Numbered from the stretch's first letter, positions 1-7,498 are shown. The stretch is DNA of 14,386 nucleotides from JBBTXJ01 sp964636345 (GCA_964636345.1 CAZWRL010000021.1:1-14386); one strand, 5' to 3'. The notes: a model not told the origin generated them from the sequence alone. Numbers and translations are program-made.

Positions 1-84
1 TGGTGCCCGGGAGAGGAGTTGAACCTCCACGCCTTACGGCACAGCCACCTCAAGGCTGCGTGTATACCATTTCACCACCCGGGC
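1..84 (-). tRNA. tRNA-Leu (anticodon GAG)
   Basis: Read on the minus strand, this folds as a class II tRNA. The acceptor stem is GCCCGGG/CCCGGGC with discriminator A and an encoded CCA (positions 1-3). The anticodon stem CAGCC/GGCUG encloses the loop UUGAGGU, which gives anticodon GAG. A long variable arm and the T-loop UUCAACU follow. The long variable arm and A73 fit leucine identity. It begins 11 nt after the stop of the lipid-kinase-like gene and could be the last element of that minus-strand transcript. The window edge cuts exactly at the CCA. Confidence 0.96.
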
Positions 85-95
85 ATACCTTAATT

Positions 96-857
96 TCAAA
101 ACATTCTCCCCTGCCCTACAATCATCTGCAATCGTTTGGGAGCAAGGCGAATACGCACCGCCATCTCTTTTGATATGACACTATCCATTTCCATGGTAAA
201 CGGCTCGCGGCCGCGCACCACCATTTCTTTGAACGGAAACACGCTTGCCGGAATTGCGTGTTCACGGCGAAAGAATCCGCCGCGCGTTACCGGCTGAACA
301 AACGCTTCCAGTTTACCGTCCTGCGGATGAATGCGTGTGCGCCGCACAAATGTCTCACCCACAAAGGGGCGCAAATTGCACACCGTCATCGCCATTTCAC
401 TATCGATAGATGACACGGCAAACTGTCCATCATATTCAGCGCGCAAAATAGCCGGACGAATCTGCAACTGGGAGACAAAATACCGATCATTCACCTCGCC
501 GACATCCAATTCCACAATCCTCCGTCGTGACAACACATCACACGCCGCCGTGCCACCAGGAATGCCCAGCATCTGCGCCACGGTTTGTTTATCGTCAACG
601 GGGAGATAGCCAAATATGACATCGCATTCCGCCACCCGCGACAACACGCGCCCAAGCGTTTCATCATTCCCCAAAATCACTACCGTCTGCGCGCCGTACC
701 GCATCTCGTCATCCACAATTCCATACGCATTGGAAAGCGTGGTGAGACGAATAATCTTACCACTGATGCCAAAGTCCGTCAATCTATTTTCAATGGCTTT
801 TACGTCAGACCAATACCGTCGCTCGCGGAGAAACGCATCATACAAATAGATGTACAT
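96..857 (-). CDS. Diacylglycerol/lipid-kinase-like protein (YegS/DAGK family)
   Basis: This 253-residue protein resembles the ATP-binding domain of diacylglycerol kinase-like lipid kinases. Residues 59-70 read VVILGNDETLGR where the family usually has a GGDGTLNEV-like loop. Residues 82-100 (FGYLP, then TVAQMLGIP) match the family's second nucleotide-site block, usually a GTxNDFAR-type segment followed by a short helix. The C-terminal half is beta-rich, as in the family's second domain. The glycine-rich loop departs from consensus (GNDET rather than GGDGT), so activity or nucleotide preference may differ. Family members phosphorylate lipids such as diacylglycerol at the membrane; the substrate here cannot be told. 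The gene starts 3 nt after the bactofilin stop and is probably cotranscribed with it. Confidence 0.68.
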   Translation of the reverse strand: MYIYLYDAFLRERRYWSDVKAIENRLTDFGISGKIIRLTTLSNAYGIVDDEMRYGAQTVVILGNDETLGRVLSRVAECDVIFGYLPVDDKQTVAQMLGIPGGTAACDVLSRRRIVELDVGEVNDRYFVSQLQIRPAILRAEYDGQFAVSSIDSEMAMTVCNLRPFVGETFVRRTRIHPQDGKLEAFVQPVTRGGFFRREHAIPASVFPFKEMVVRGREPFTMEMDSVISKEMAVRIRLAPKRLQMIVGQGRMF

Positions 858-860
858 ACG

Positions 861-1307
861 TTATACTCCTGCCGGCTCTTCTCCTTCTTTTAACACGGAA
901 AGCGGCTTTTTACTTTTTGCCTGCACACTCTCACTTTCATCTTCTTTAAAAACCGAGAAATCCATGGCCGGCATGCTGCACTTGCCATGGAGCGCCGCGC
1001 CAGAGGCGATAATAATCGTGGCGGCCTGCACATCGCCTTTTATTTTAGCGCTTGAGGTGAGTTCCAACGTGCCTTTGACTTTCACATTTCCCTTGATTGC
1101 GCCGGCCACCTCCGCGCTCTCCGCCTCAACGCTTGCCACCACTTTTGCGCCCTCTTCCACACGCAAATGCCGGATAGTTTTTACACTCCCCGCCACTGAC
1201 CCCTTGATGATAATATTTCCCTTACTGTTAAAATTCCCCTCCACGTGCACCGACGGGCCCACGACGGTTTCTACGGAATCGTCCTCCTGATAAGGTTCCT
1301 GTACCAT
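861..1307 (-). CDS. Bactofilin family cytoskeletal protein
   Basis: This 148-residue protein has the bactofilin (DUF583) core at about residues 16-115. Short beta-strand repeats rich in G, V and K (GNFNSKGNIIIKGSVAGSV, then AEVAGAIKGNVKVKG and SAKIKGDVQAATIIIASGAA) are expected to form a right-handed beta-helix. The flanking acidic N-terminus and the charged C-terminal tail are typical unstructured ends. Bactofilins polymerise without nucleotide into filaments, often near the membrane, in cell shape and cell-wall placement. No Shine-Dalgarno is visible. A TACTAT -10-like box (rc of 1317-1322) lies 9 nt before the ATG, so a near-leaderless transcript is possible. It follows argS by 39 nt and precedes the lipid-kinase-like gene by 3 nt. 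Confidence 0.88.
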   Translation of the reverse strand: MVQEPYQEDDSVETVVGPSVHVEGNFNSKGNIIIKGSVAGSVKTIRHLRVEEGAKVVASVEAESAEVAGAIKGNVKVKGTLELTSSAKIKGDVQAATIIIASGAALHGKCSMPAMDFSVFKEDESESVQAKSKKPLSVLKEGEEPAGV

Positions 1308-1346
1308 AGTAGGAACATAGTAGAACGAACGGCGCGCGGAGTCAAA

Positions 1347-3062
1347 TTACATCTCCTCCAACCATGGGATGCCGAGGATGTCCATGCCGGCCTCAAGCGT
1401 GCCTTGAGTTGCCTGACAGAGTATAAGCCGCGCCGCGCGCTGATGTGTATCATCGCACAGCACTTTATGTTTTGAGTAGAAATCTGTAAAACTTTTTGCC
1501 GTTTCATAGAGATAGCGGCACAGCACGGCTGGATTGTAGGTTGCGCGCGCCTCGTTCACGGTATCCCAAAACCGCGCAAGCATGAGCAACAGTTGTTTTG
1601 CTTCGGGTTCGGTGAGGTAATGGGATTGCTTCGCCCCGCTCCGTGTGGCTCGCAATGACGATGGAGGCGCTTTCCGTAAAATACTTGCGATGCGCGCGTA
1701 GGAATATTGAATGTATGGCCCGGTGTAACCGTCAAACGCAAGCGCCTCATCCATGTTGAACACCACCACTTTGCTCGGATCATGTTGCAACATCATAAAT
1801 TTGAGCGCGCCGAGCATGATGCTATGCGCGACACCGGCAACTTTCTGAGCGCTCCAATCCGGATGACGCGTTTTTGTTTCTTTTTGCAAACGCGCCTCAA
1901 CCTCCGCGCGCACTTCCTCATACCTAATAACATTCCCTGCGCGCGATGACATGGCGCCTTCCTTGGTTGTCACCATCTCATACGCCACATGCGCCATTTT
2001 CTTTTTGAACCCCATGAGTTCCAACGTGCGGAATAATTGTTTGAAATACTGCGACTGGCGATTATCCACTACGTAAATACTTTCATCCAATGTGTATTTC
2101 TTAAATTTCTCCTGCGCAAGCGCGAGGTCTTTGGTGGAATACAGCGCGGTCCCATCAGTGCGCAATACCAAAAACACACCGAGTTTGTCTTTTTCTAAAT
2201 CCACAATCGTGGCGCCCTCGGAAATGCGCGCTATTTTTTTCTTGAGGAGTTCTTTTACTATTTTTTTGCCGGAATTTTCCACGGCGGATTCAAAATACCA
2301 GACATCAAACGTAACGCCGAGGTCTTTATAAATATCTTTAAACTGCCGCAAACTCCACACGCGCGTTTTTTTCCAAAGCGCGGTGAGTTTTTTATTGCCC
2401 GCTTCCAGTTTGCGCAAAATTTCTTTGGATTCTTCTTTTGCCGCTTCATCCGCTTCTGTTTTCACGTGTCCCTCCACATATAATTTCCCCAGCCACGCGC
2501 CCTCCGCGCCTTTCGGCGGTTTTTCTTTTGCGTGAAACTTCGTGAGCGCCCACAAACATTTCGCCACGTGCGCGCCCACGTCGCCAATGTAATTCGCGGC
2601 TTTTACTTGATAGCCGAATTTACGATATAAATTAACGAGCGCCGCGCCGAGCGTTGCGTTGCGCAAATGGCCCACATGAAATTCTTTGTGCGTGTTGGGT
2701 TGGGAGTATTCAATCATCACACGCTTACCCTTACCTTCGCGGCTTTTCTCATGCACGAGTACCCATTCCGGCAACACCCTGTCCGCCACGGCCGCCGCGT
2801 TGAGCGTGATATTCACATACGGACCGGCGGCGTTAGCGCTCGCAATAAGCGGCGTTTTTACGCGCGATAATTTCTTCGCCCATTCTTGCGCGATAATGCC
2901 GGGCGCTTTTTTTTGTTCTTTTGCAAATGAAAAACACGGGATCGCGATGTCCCCAAATTTTGAATCCGGCGGTATGGAAACGAGCGCGGGGTCAATGGTT
3001 ACCCTGAGCGCTTTGCTCCCCGCCTTCAACACTTCACTTAAAATCTGTTGCCAGGCGTTCAT
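1347..3062 (-). CDS. argS: Arginyl-tRNA synthetase
   Basis: This class I synthetase of 571 residues charges tRNA-Arg with arginine. The N-terminal additional domain is recognisable around residues 36-44 (FGDIAIPCF). The HIGH signature is HVGH at 129-132, followed by LRNATLGAALVNLYRKFG. The degenerate KMSKS equivalent is MSSRAGNV in the later catalytic part, and the DALR-type anticodon-binding domain begins near GPYIQYSYARI. The ATG overlaps the tyrS stop by 4 nt (ATGA), which implies translational coupling. About 14 residues at 468-481 (SLRATRSGAKQS) come from a dispersed repeat read in frame and are not expected in the family. They lie in a linker before the terminal helical bundle and are probably tolerated as a surface loop. 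Confidence 0.97.
   Translation of the reverse strand: MNAWQQILSEVLKAGSKALRVTIDPALVSIPPDSKFGDIAIPCFSFAKEQKKAPGIIAQEWAKKLSRVKTPLIASANAAGPYVNITLNAAAVADRVLPEWVLVHEKSREGKGKRVMIEYSQPNTHKEFHVGHLRNATLGAALVNLYRKFGYQVKAANYIGDVGAHVAKCLWALTKFHAKEKPPKGAEGAWLGKLYVEGHVKTEADEAAKEESKEILRKLEAGNKKLTALWKKTRVWSLRQFKDIYKDLGVTFDVWYFESAVENSGKKIVKELLKKKIARISEGATIVDLEKDKLGVFLVLRTDGTALYSTKDLALAQEKFKKYTLDESIYVVDNRQSQYFKQLFRTLELMGFKKKMAHVAYEMVTTKEGAMSSRAGNVIRYEEVRAEVEARLQKETKTRHPDWSAQKVAGVAHSIMLGALKFMMLQHDPSKVVVFNMDEALAFDGYTGPYIQYSYARIASILRKAPPSSLRATRSGAKQSHYLTEPEAKQLLLMLARFWDTVNEARATYNPAVLCRYLYETAKSFTDFYSKHKVLCDDTHQRAARLILCQATQGTLEAGMDILGIPWLEEM
1622..1659 (-). repeat. Dispersed repeat inside argS (GTCATTGCGAGC...GAAGCAATCCC type)
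   Basis: Read on the minus strand, the element starts GTCATTGCGAGCC and ends GCGAAGCAATCCC. This matches a short repeat type common in Parcubacteria-like genomes. It is wholly inside argS and translated in frame. A related, broken copy sits in the peptidase gene at 4877-4946. Confidence 0.75.
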
Positions 3063-4249
3063 ATCGCCCGCACAAAATACCGTTTGCCTTTTTGAATCAC
3101 CGAACCGTGTTTCACCGTCATTTCAACATCCGTCACTACGACATCATCCACCTTCACACCGCCTTGCGCGATGAGCCGCCGCGCGTCGGTTTTGCTTGCA
3201 GCAATTTTGGCGACAACCAACACGTCAACAATAGTCCCACGCGCTTTCACGGTAGGCATGTCGCTCGGCTTTTCTTTTGCCTGAAACACGCGCACAAAAT
3301 GCGCTGCCGCTTTATCCGCGACAGCCGCGCTGTGATACAACGCCACTACCGTGCGCGCAAGTCGCGCCTTGAGGTCGCGTGGATTCACGCCGCCCTTCAT
3401 TGCTTTTTGTAATTTTTCAATTTCATTTACAGGCACATCCGTTGCCAATTCAAAATACGGAATAATCACGGAATCATCCATCGCCATAATTTTCCCGAAC
3501 ATCTCCTCCGGCGTATCTGAGAGCGCGATACATCCGCCTTCGCTTTTACTCATCTTTTTACCCTCATCGTTCGTGAGCAGTTTGAGCGTCATCACAAACT
3601 TCTCTTTATTTTTGAGCGCCTTCATGAGCGTGCGCCCAACGAGCATGTTGAATGTCTGATCAGATCCGCCAATTTCAAGATCAACATCCATCGCCACGCT
3701 GTCATACCCCTGCATGAGCGGGTACAAAAACTCCGGAAGGGAGATTGGCTTGTCTTCCTGCAAACGACGTTGAAACATGTCGCGCTGAATAAGCTGCTGA
3801 ATGGTAAAATGACCGGCAAGATCAAGCACGTCCGCAAACGTAAACCGCGAGAGCCACTTATCATTGAACATCATTTTTGCCGCATGCGTTCCAGTAAATG
3901 ATAAAATTTTAGATGCTTGCTTTTTATAGGTTTTAGCGTTTGTCATCACTTCCGCGCGCGTGAGACGCTTCCGCGCGGCGGTTTTATCCGTGGGGTCACC
4001 AATCATGCCGGTGAATGAACCAATAAGCAAAATAACCTCGTGGCCAAGGTCTTGAAACTGCCTCAATTTTCGCAACTGCAACGCGTGCCCAATGTGCAAA
4101 TATGGCGACGTTGGATCAACGCCCATGTATAACCGCATGCGCTTTCCGGAAAGCAATAATTTCTCCAACGCCTCTTTCGTCGGATAAATCTCCGCCACGC
4201 CCCGCGTGAGGAGTTCGTGAATTTTTTGCGGATCCCTACTGATGGACAT
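3059..4249 (-). CDS. tyrS: Tyrosyl-tRNA synthetase
   Basis: This class I synthetase of 396 residues charges tRNA-Tyr. The Rossmann fold carries YMGVDPTSPYLHIGHALQL with HIGH at residues 52-55. QQLIQRDMFQRRLQ, LMQGYDSVAM and IGGSDQTFN form the tyrosine and dimer region, and KKMSKSEGG at about 229-237 is the KMSKS loop. An S4-like RNA-binding domain occupies the last 60 or so residues (SKTDARRLIAQGGVKV). Length and domain order are normal for bacterial TyrRS. It starts 15 nt after the peptidase stop, and its stop overlaps the argS start, so peptidase-tyrS-argS reads as one operon. Confidence 0.98.
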   Translation of the reverse strand: MSISRDPQKIHELLTRGVAEIYPTKEALEKLLLSGKRMRLYMGVDPTSPYLHIGHALQLRKLRQFQDLGHEVILLIGSFTGMIGDPTDKTAARKRLTRAEVMTNAKTYKKQASKILSFTGTHAAKMMFNDKWLSRFTFADVLDLAGHFTIQQLIQRDMFQRRLQEDKPISLPEFLYPLMQGYDSVAMDVDLEIGGSDQTFNMLVGRTLMKALKNKEKFVMTLKLLTNDEGKKMSKSEGGCIALSDTPEEMFGKIMAMDDSVIIPYFELATDVPVNEIEKLQKAMKGGVNPRDLKARLARTVVALYHSAAVADKAAAHFVRVFQAKEKPSDMPTVKARGTIVDVLVVAKIAASKTDARRLIAQGGVKVDDVVVTDVEMTVKHGSVIQKGKRYFVRAI

Positions 4250-4264
4250 AGCACATCCAATCTA

Positions 4265-5197
4265 TCACACCGACGGACCTTCTACAATAATGATCCGCTT
4301 TGCGCCATGCGGCACATCGCCGCCGTTCCAGTCATGGATGGCATTCATGAGCGCGTCATAGGTATACGTAAACTCCGCGCCGCGCGTGTTCGTGCCCGGA
4401 TCGTTCGTGATAAATTTCGTCTCCGTGTATCCTTTGACAACCAGCATGTGATACAACGGCCCGCCGTTTTTAAAATACGGATTCGGAAGCGCTTTGCCAT
4501 ACGCCGGCGCCAGCACCGGATGGCCGGCCGCTACGGCTTTCTTAATATCCTCCACCGTGGGATCATCCACAATGCGCGCGCGCAGTTTGAAATATTCTTC
4601 CAACATCACCACGGTCTCTGCCACCGTCGTATCTTGATAATATCCAAACCGTTCCTCTTCCCACGAGATTGCTTTTTTGAGCAGGGCATCGCCCGCATCG
4701 CCAATCACCATGTCGCGCGTATCACCTTGATAATACAATGATGCCATAATGGCCGACGCTTCTTCACACGCTTCTTGATACGGCATGTCCCAATTCCGAT
4801 GCGGCGCTTGCGAGACGAAGGGGATTTTGAGATTAACCGCGGCGGCAACGAGCGCTGTTGAGGTGGTTGTGCTGATGTCACTGCGAGGAATATTTGTCCC
4901 TGAGAGAAGCGAAGCGGAGTCGAAGGGAAAAAATGACGAAGCAATCTTTGGGGCGGCGTCTGGATCCTGGATAGCCGAGGCGGCTTCCGGGATGACAATA
5001 GACACCGCCTCTGGCAACTCCGCACGCATCCGCGCATCGCGAAGATTATACCATTGCTCACGGAGATACGGCCGCCCCCACACCGCGCCCGCCCCCAAAA
5101 GAACCACAAGAAACGCAAAAACAAGCGCCGCTCTGCGTCCGCCTCGCTTGACAATTCTGCCGGTTTTACCTATGCTATGCCCTACCATCGCACTCAT
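4265..5197 (-). CDS. Membrane-anchored C39-like (papain-fold) peptidase
   Basis: The chosen ATG (310 residues) is preceded by AAAGGTG at SD distance; upstream in-frame codons would only extend into tgt on the other strand. A basic N-terminus (about residues 10-21) precedes one membrane helix (about 22-40, ALVFAFLVVLLGAGAVW). A low-complexity linker follows, then a Peptidase_C39_2-type domain. IPFVSQAP holds the oxyanion-hole Gln, YQEACEEASA the probable nucleophile Cys, YHMLVVKGY the catalytic His and TNDPGT the Asp. These proteins act outside the membrane on unknown substrates. The linker between helix and catalytic domain is built largely of dispersed repeats, as noted separately. The gene heads the minus-strand operon with tyrS and argS. 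The ATG is separated from the divergent tgt ATG by one base. Confidence 0.85.
   Translation of the reverse strand: MSAMVGHSIGKTGRIVKRGGRRAALVFAFLVVLLGAGAVWGRPYLREQWYNLRDARMRAELPEAVSIVIPEAASAIQDPDAAPKIASSFFPFDSASLLSGTNIPRSDISTTTSTALVAAAVNLKIPFVSQAPHRNWDMPYQEACEEASAIMASLYYQGDTRDMVIGDAGDALLKKAISWEEERFGYYQDTTVAETVVMLEEYFKLRARIVDDPTVEDIKKAVAAGHPVLAPAYGKALPNPYFKNGGPLYHMLVVKGYTETKFITNDPGTNTRGAEFTYTYDALMNAIHDWNGGDVPHGAKRIIIVEGPSV
4877..4946. repeat. Dispersed repeat (GTCATTGCGAG...GAAGCAATC type) interrupted by a second repeat
   Basis: Plus-strand text reads GTCACTGCGAGG at 4877-4888 and ATGACGAAGCAATC at 4933-4946. These are the two ends expected for the element seen in argS. The middle is occupied by an inverted-repeat element of another family at 4897-4928. 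Everything is in frame within the peptidase gene. Confidence 0.6.
4897..4928. repeat. Inner inverted-repeat element (TCCCTGAG...GTCGAAGGGA type)
   Basis: This short element has complementary ends TCCCT/AGGGA and the core GAAGCGAAGCGGAGTCGAAGG. It is related to the CCCTTCGACAGG elements at 5755-5789 and 6477-6495. It encodes FPFDSASLLSG in the peptidase linker. Confidence 0.7.
4959..4996. repeat. Dispersed repeat (TCTGGATCC...GGGATGAC type) in the peptidase linker
   Basis: The element runs from TCTGGATCCTGG to CTTCCGGGATGAC. It resembles the short GTCATTCCCG...GGATCCAGA repeats scattered in many bacterial genomes. It encodes part of VIPEAASAIQDPD between the membrane helix and the catalytic domain of the peptidase. 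Confidence 0.6.
5148..5176 (+). promoter_or_regulatory. Probable sigma-70 promoter of tgt
   Basis: TTGACA at 5148-5153, a 17-nt spacer and TATGCT at 5171-5176. The predicted start near 5183 leaves a leader of about 16 nt before the tgt ATG. The whole promoter lies inside the 5' coding part of the divergent peptidase gene. Confidence 0.6.
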
Positions 5198-5198
5198 T

Positions 5199-6359
5199 AT
5201 GACACCTTTCTTTGAACTCATCCATGAAGACAAAAAAACCGGCGCGCGAGCCGGTATTTTACATACGGCGCATGGCGATGTGCCAACACCCTGCTTCATG
5301 CCGGTGGGAACGCAAGCATCCGTCAAAGCGCTTGATTCAAAAGATGTGGAGGCGCTTAACGCGCCGATTATTTTAGCAAACACCTATCATCTGCATTTGC
5401 GGCCTGGCGAGGATACCATCGCGCGCCTCGGCGGATTGCATAAATTTATGAACTGGAACCGGCCCATCTTAACCGATAGCGGCGGATTCCAGGTATTCAG
5501 TTTGGCAGTGGAAGATACCGAGCACGGGAAACTATGCAATGTTGATGACGACGGCGTCACCTTTCGTTCGCATCTTGATGGTTCAGAACATCGCTTCACA
5601 CCGGAAATTGCCATGGATATCCAACACAAACTCGGCGCGGATATTATGATGGCGTTTGATGAGTGCACACCGGATACGGTTGATCACGCCCGCGCAAAAG
5701 AAGCGATGGAACGCACGCACAAGTGGGCGGAACGCTCGCTTGCGGCGCACGACGCCCTTCGACAGGACTCCCTTCGACATGGCTCCGGGCAAAAAAACCA
5801 GCAACATCTTTTTGGCATCATTCAAGGCGCTGCATTTCAAAACCTGCGCGAAAGAAGCGCGCGATTCATCACCTCACTTCCATTTGACGGCATCGCGATT
5901 GGTGGAGAATCCATTGGATTCAACATGGAAGAAACGCGCAAAACACTGGACTATCTTGCGCCGCTCTTGCCGAGCAATAAACCGCGCTATACCATGGGCG
6001 TGGGCTATCAGCCGCAAGATTTTTACGACGTGGTAACACGCGGCGCGGATATGTTTGACTGCGTCTCGCCCACGCGTATGGCGCGCAATGGCACGCTGTT
6101 CACGAGTGAAGGGCAAATGCGCATCACCAACGCGGAGTATACAGAAGACACGCGACCCGTTGATGCCGCGTGCGCCTGCCACACCTGCAAAAATTATTCC
6201 CGCGCATATCTCCATCATTTATTCAAAGCGCGGGAATTATCCGCGTATCGCCTTGCCACCATTCACAATCTGCATCATTTCTTGACGTATATGCGCGGTA
6301 TGCGGGTGGCGATTATGGAGGATCAACTCTCGTCATTTCGAGCGAAGCGAACGCAGTGA
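5199..6359 (+). CDS. tgt: Queuine/preQ1 tRNA-guanine transglycosylase
   Basis: This 386-residue enzyme exchanges guanine 34 of GUN-anticodon tRNAs (Tyr, His, Asn, Asp) for a queuosine precursor. The start MTPFFELIHEDKKTGARAG matches the family N-terminus; longer in-frame extensions do not. DSGGFQVFS at 93-101 holds the general base Asp93. GIIQG at 206-210 and GGESIGF at 235-241 line the base pocket. DMFDCVSPTR carries the nucleophile Asp287. Zinc ligands are Cys325, Cys327, Cys330 and His356, with the spacing known from Zymomonas Tgt. Residues 186-197 come from an in-frame tandem repeat, and the last 8 or so residues (SSFRAKRTQ) come from another repeat that supplies the stop codon. No Shine-Dalgarno is visible. 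Confidence 0.96.
   Translation: MTPFFELIHEDKKTGARAGILHTAHGDVPTPCFMPVGTQASVKALDSKDVEALNAPIILANTYHLHLRPGEDTIARLGGLHKFMNWNRPILTDSGGFQVFSLAVEDTEHGKLCNVDDDGVTFRSHLDGSEHRFTPEIAMDIQHKLGADIMMAFDECTPDTVDHARAKEAMERTHKWAERSLAAHDALRQDSLRHGSGQKNQQHLFGIIQGAAFQNLRERSARFITSLPFDGIAIGGESIGFNMEETRKTLDYLAPLLPSNKPRYTMGVGYQPQDFYDVVTRGADMFDCVSPTRMARNGTLFTSEGQMRITNAEYTEDTRPVDAACACHTCKNYSRAYLHHLFKARELSAYRLATIHNLHHFLTYMRGMRVAIMEDQLSSFRAKRTQ
5755..5789 (+). repeat. Tandem CCCTTCGACA repeat inside tgt
   Basis: Two head-to-tail copies begin CCCTTCGACA at 5755 and 5770. The second ends GGCTCCGGG. They encode LRQDSLRHGSG, an extra loop between the helix with WAERS and the conserved LFGIIQG. Confidence 0.7.
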
Positions 6360-6377
6360 GCGAAGTCGAGAAATCTC
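6331..6377 (+). repeat. Dispersed repeat spanning the tgt stop codon
   Basis: The element reads CGTCATTTCGAGCGAAGCGA to GTCGAGAAATCTC. It carries the TGA stop of tgt at 6357-6359 and forms most of the 36-nt gap to the methyltransferase gene. It is a different subtype from the argS copy but shares the GTCATT...GAGCGAAGCGA head. Confidence 0.7.
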
Positions 6378-6395
6378 AACAATGACAATCTTACT

Positions 6396-7205
6396 ATGCG
6401 CTACTACGACCCACAACATAATCGCCTCATCTACATCGCCGAACAAGCGTCCCCGGAATATTGGGATCGGCATTGGTCCTTCGACAGGCTCAGGATAGAG
6501 GATTTACGGCGTGAAATTACACGGAAACATTATGATTTTCTCGTGCTCCCCACTACGCGGGATTATCTCTCCTCCGGCAGCCGCGTGCTGGAAGGCGGCT
6601 GCGGAACGGGCGTGCATGTCTATAATTTACAGCGCCACGGATTTGAAAGCATCGGCATAGATAACGCGCCGGAAACCGTACGCCTCGCGAAAGTTGCGGT
6701 GCCGGAAATGGATATCCGGCTTGGCGATGTGCGCTCGCTTGAATTTTCTGATGATTATTTTGACGGCTACTGGTCCATCGGCGTCATTGAGCACTTTTGG
6801 GATGGTTATGCCAAAGTGATGAAGGAAATGCATCGCGTCCTAAAACCCGGCGGCTATTTGTTTCTCACGTTTCCGTATATGTCGCCACTGCGGAAATGGA
6901 AAGCGCGCCGTGGAAAATACTCACCCTATAATGAAACACCCGAGCCAGCAAATTTCTATCAATTCGCGCTTGATCACGAGCAGGTCGCGCGGCACTTCAT
7001 CAAAAACGATTTTGCACTCATAGAAACAAAACCGATTGATGGTTTCAAAGGATTGACAGATGAAAGTACTTTTGCCAACCGAATACTCGGCCGCCTCACA
7101 TGTGGTAGCACTCTTTTTAATAAAATAATAAAAGTGATCTGTTCTCGTCTTTTTCAATCTGGTTGTGGGCATTCAGTACTGCTGGTTCTACAAAAAAAAC
7201 GCTAG
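6396..7205 (+). CDS. Class I SAM-dependent methyltransferase
   Basis: This 269-residue protein has a Methyltransf_11-like Rossmann fold. Motif I is VLEGGCGTG at 64-72, which binds SAM. Motif II is GIDN at 87-90, followed by [10 protein letters not shown] and the post-II segment [14 protein letters not shown]. The late motif [13 protein letters not shown] is also present. A basic stretch after it ([10 protein letters not shown]) may bind an acidic or membrane-linked substrate, but the substrate cannot be predicted. Family members with this layout methylate small molecules, lipids or quinones. It lies 36 nt after tgt on the same strand, so it is probably cotranscribed. Residues 28-33 (SFDRLR) come from a dispersed repeat. 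The stop shares the palindrome CTAG with the convergent FKBP gene. Confidence 0.9.
   Translation: MRYYDPQHNRLIYIAEQASPEYWDRHWSFDRLRIEDLRREITRKHYDFLVLPTTRDYLSSGSRVLEGGCGTGVHVYNLQRHGFESIGIDNAPETVRLAKVAVPEMDIRLGDVRSLEFSDDYFDGYWSIGVIEHFWDGYAKVMKEMHRVLKPGGYLFLTFPYMSPLRKWKARRGKYSPYNETPEPANFYQFALDHEQVARHFIKNDFALIETKPIDGFKGLTDESTFANRILGRLTCGSTLFNKIIKVICSRLFQSGCGHSVLLVLQKKR
6477..6495 (+). repeat. 19-nt inverted-repeat element in the methyltransferase gene
   Basis: TCCTTCGACAGGCTCAGGA, with complementary ends TCCT/AGGA, is the simplest copy of the family seen in tgt and the peptidase gene. It encodes SFDRLR in frame. Confidence 0.75.
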
Positions 7206-7477
7206 TTAACTCCAAGTAGCTCTACATCAAACACGAGTGTTGCGCCGGGCGGGATTACGGCGCCGGCACCACGATCACCATAACCCAAATCCGGCGGAAT
7301 GGTAAGCTTGCGCTTGCCGCCAACTTTCATACCAAGAACACCCTGATCCCATCCTTTAATAACTGCCCCGACGCCGAGATTAAATTCAAATGGCGTCCCG
7401 CGATCAACGGAACTGTCAAATTTAGTCCCGTTGGTGAGCCACCCCGTGTAATGCACACTGTTATACGGTGCTTCCAC
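7202..7477 (-). CDS. FKBP-type peptidyl-prolyl cis-trans isomerase, N-terminally short
   Basis: The protein has 91 residues against about 107 in FKBP12. It contains [55 protein letters not shown] and [15 protein letters not shown], the active-site and core strands of the FKBP domain. It lacks the first beta strand (about 15-20 residues). The start is a GTG with a strong AAGGAGGG 5 nt upstream, and an in-frame TAG lies 8 codons upstream, so the short form is genuine. FKBPs catalyse cis-trans proline isomerisation and act as chaperones. No signal peptide is seen, so it should be cytoplasmic. It is the second gene after the zinc-ribbon gene (21-nt gap) and is convergent with the methyltransferase. 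Confidence 0.93.
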   Translation of the reverse strand: MEAPYNSVHYTGWLTNGTKFDSSVDRGTPFEFNLGVGAVIKGWDQGVLGMKVGGKRKLTIPPDLGYGDRGAGAVIPPGATLVFDVELLGVN

Positions 7478-7498
7478 GCTTCCCTCCTTGTGTTGATA

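Noticed and set aside
4785..5198. 138-codon upstream extension of tgt
   Set aside because: It runs antisense through the peptidase gene and repeats, while the family N-terminus begins at MTPFFEL (5199).
5198..5383. 62-codon upstream extension of the peptidase
   Set aside because: It is antisense to conserved tgt codons. The Met at 5197 has a ribosome site and is followed by a normal basic segment and membrane helix.
1622..6377. CRISPR array
   Set aside because: The repeats are of several families, irregularly spaced, inside genes and without uniform spacers.
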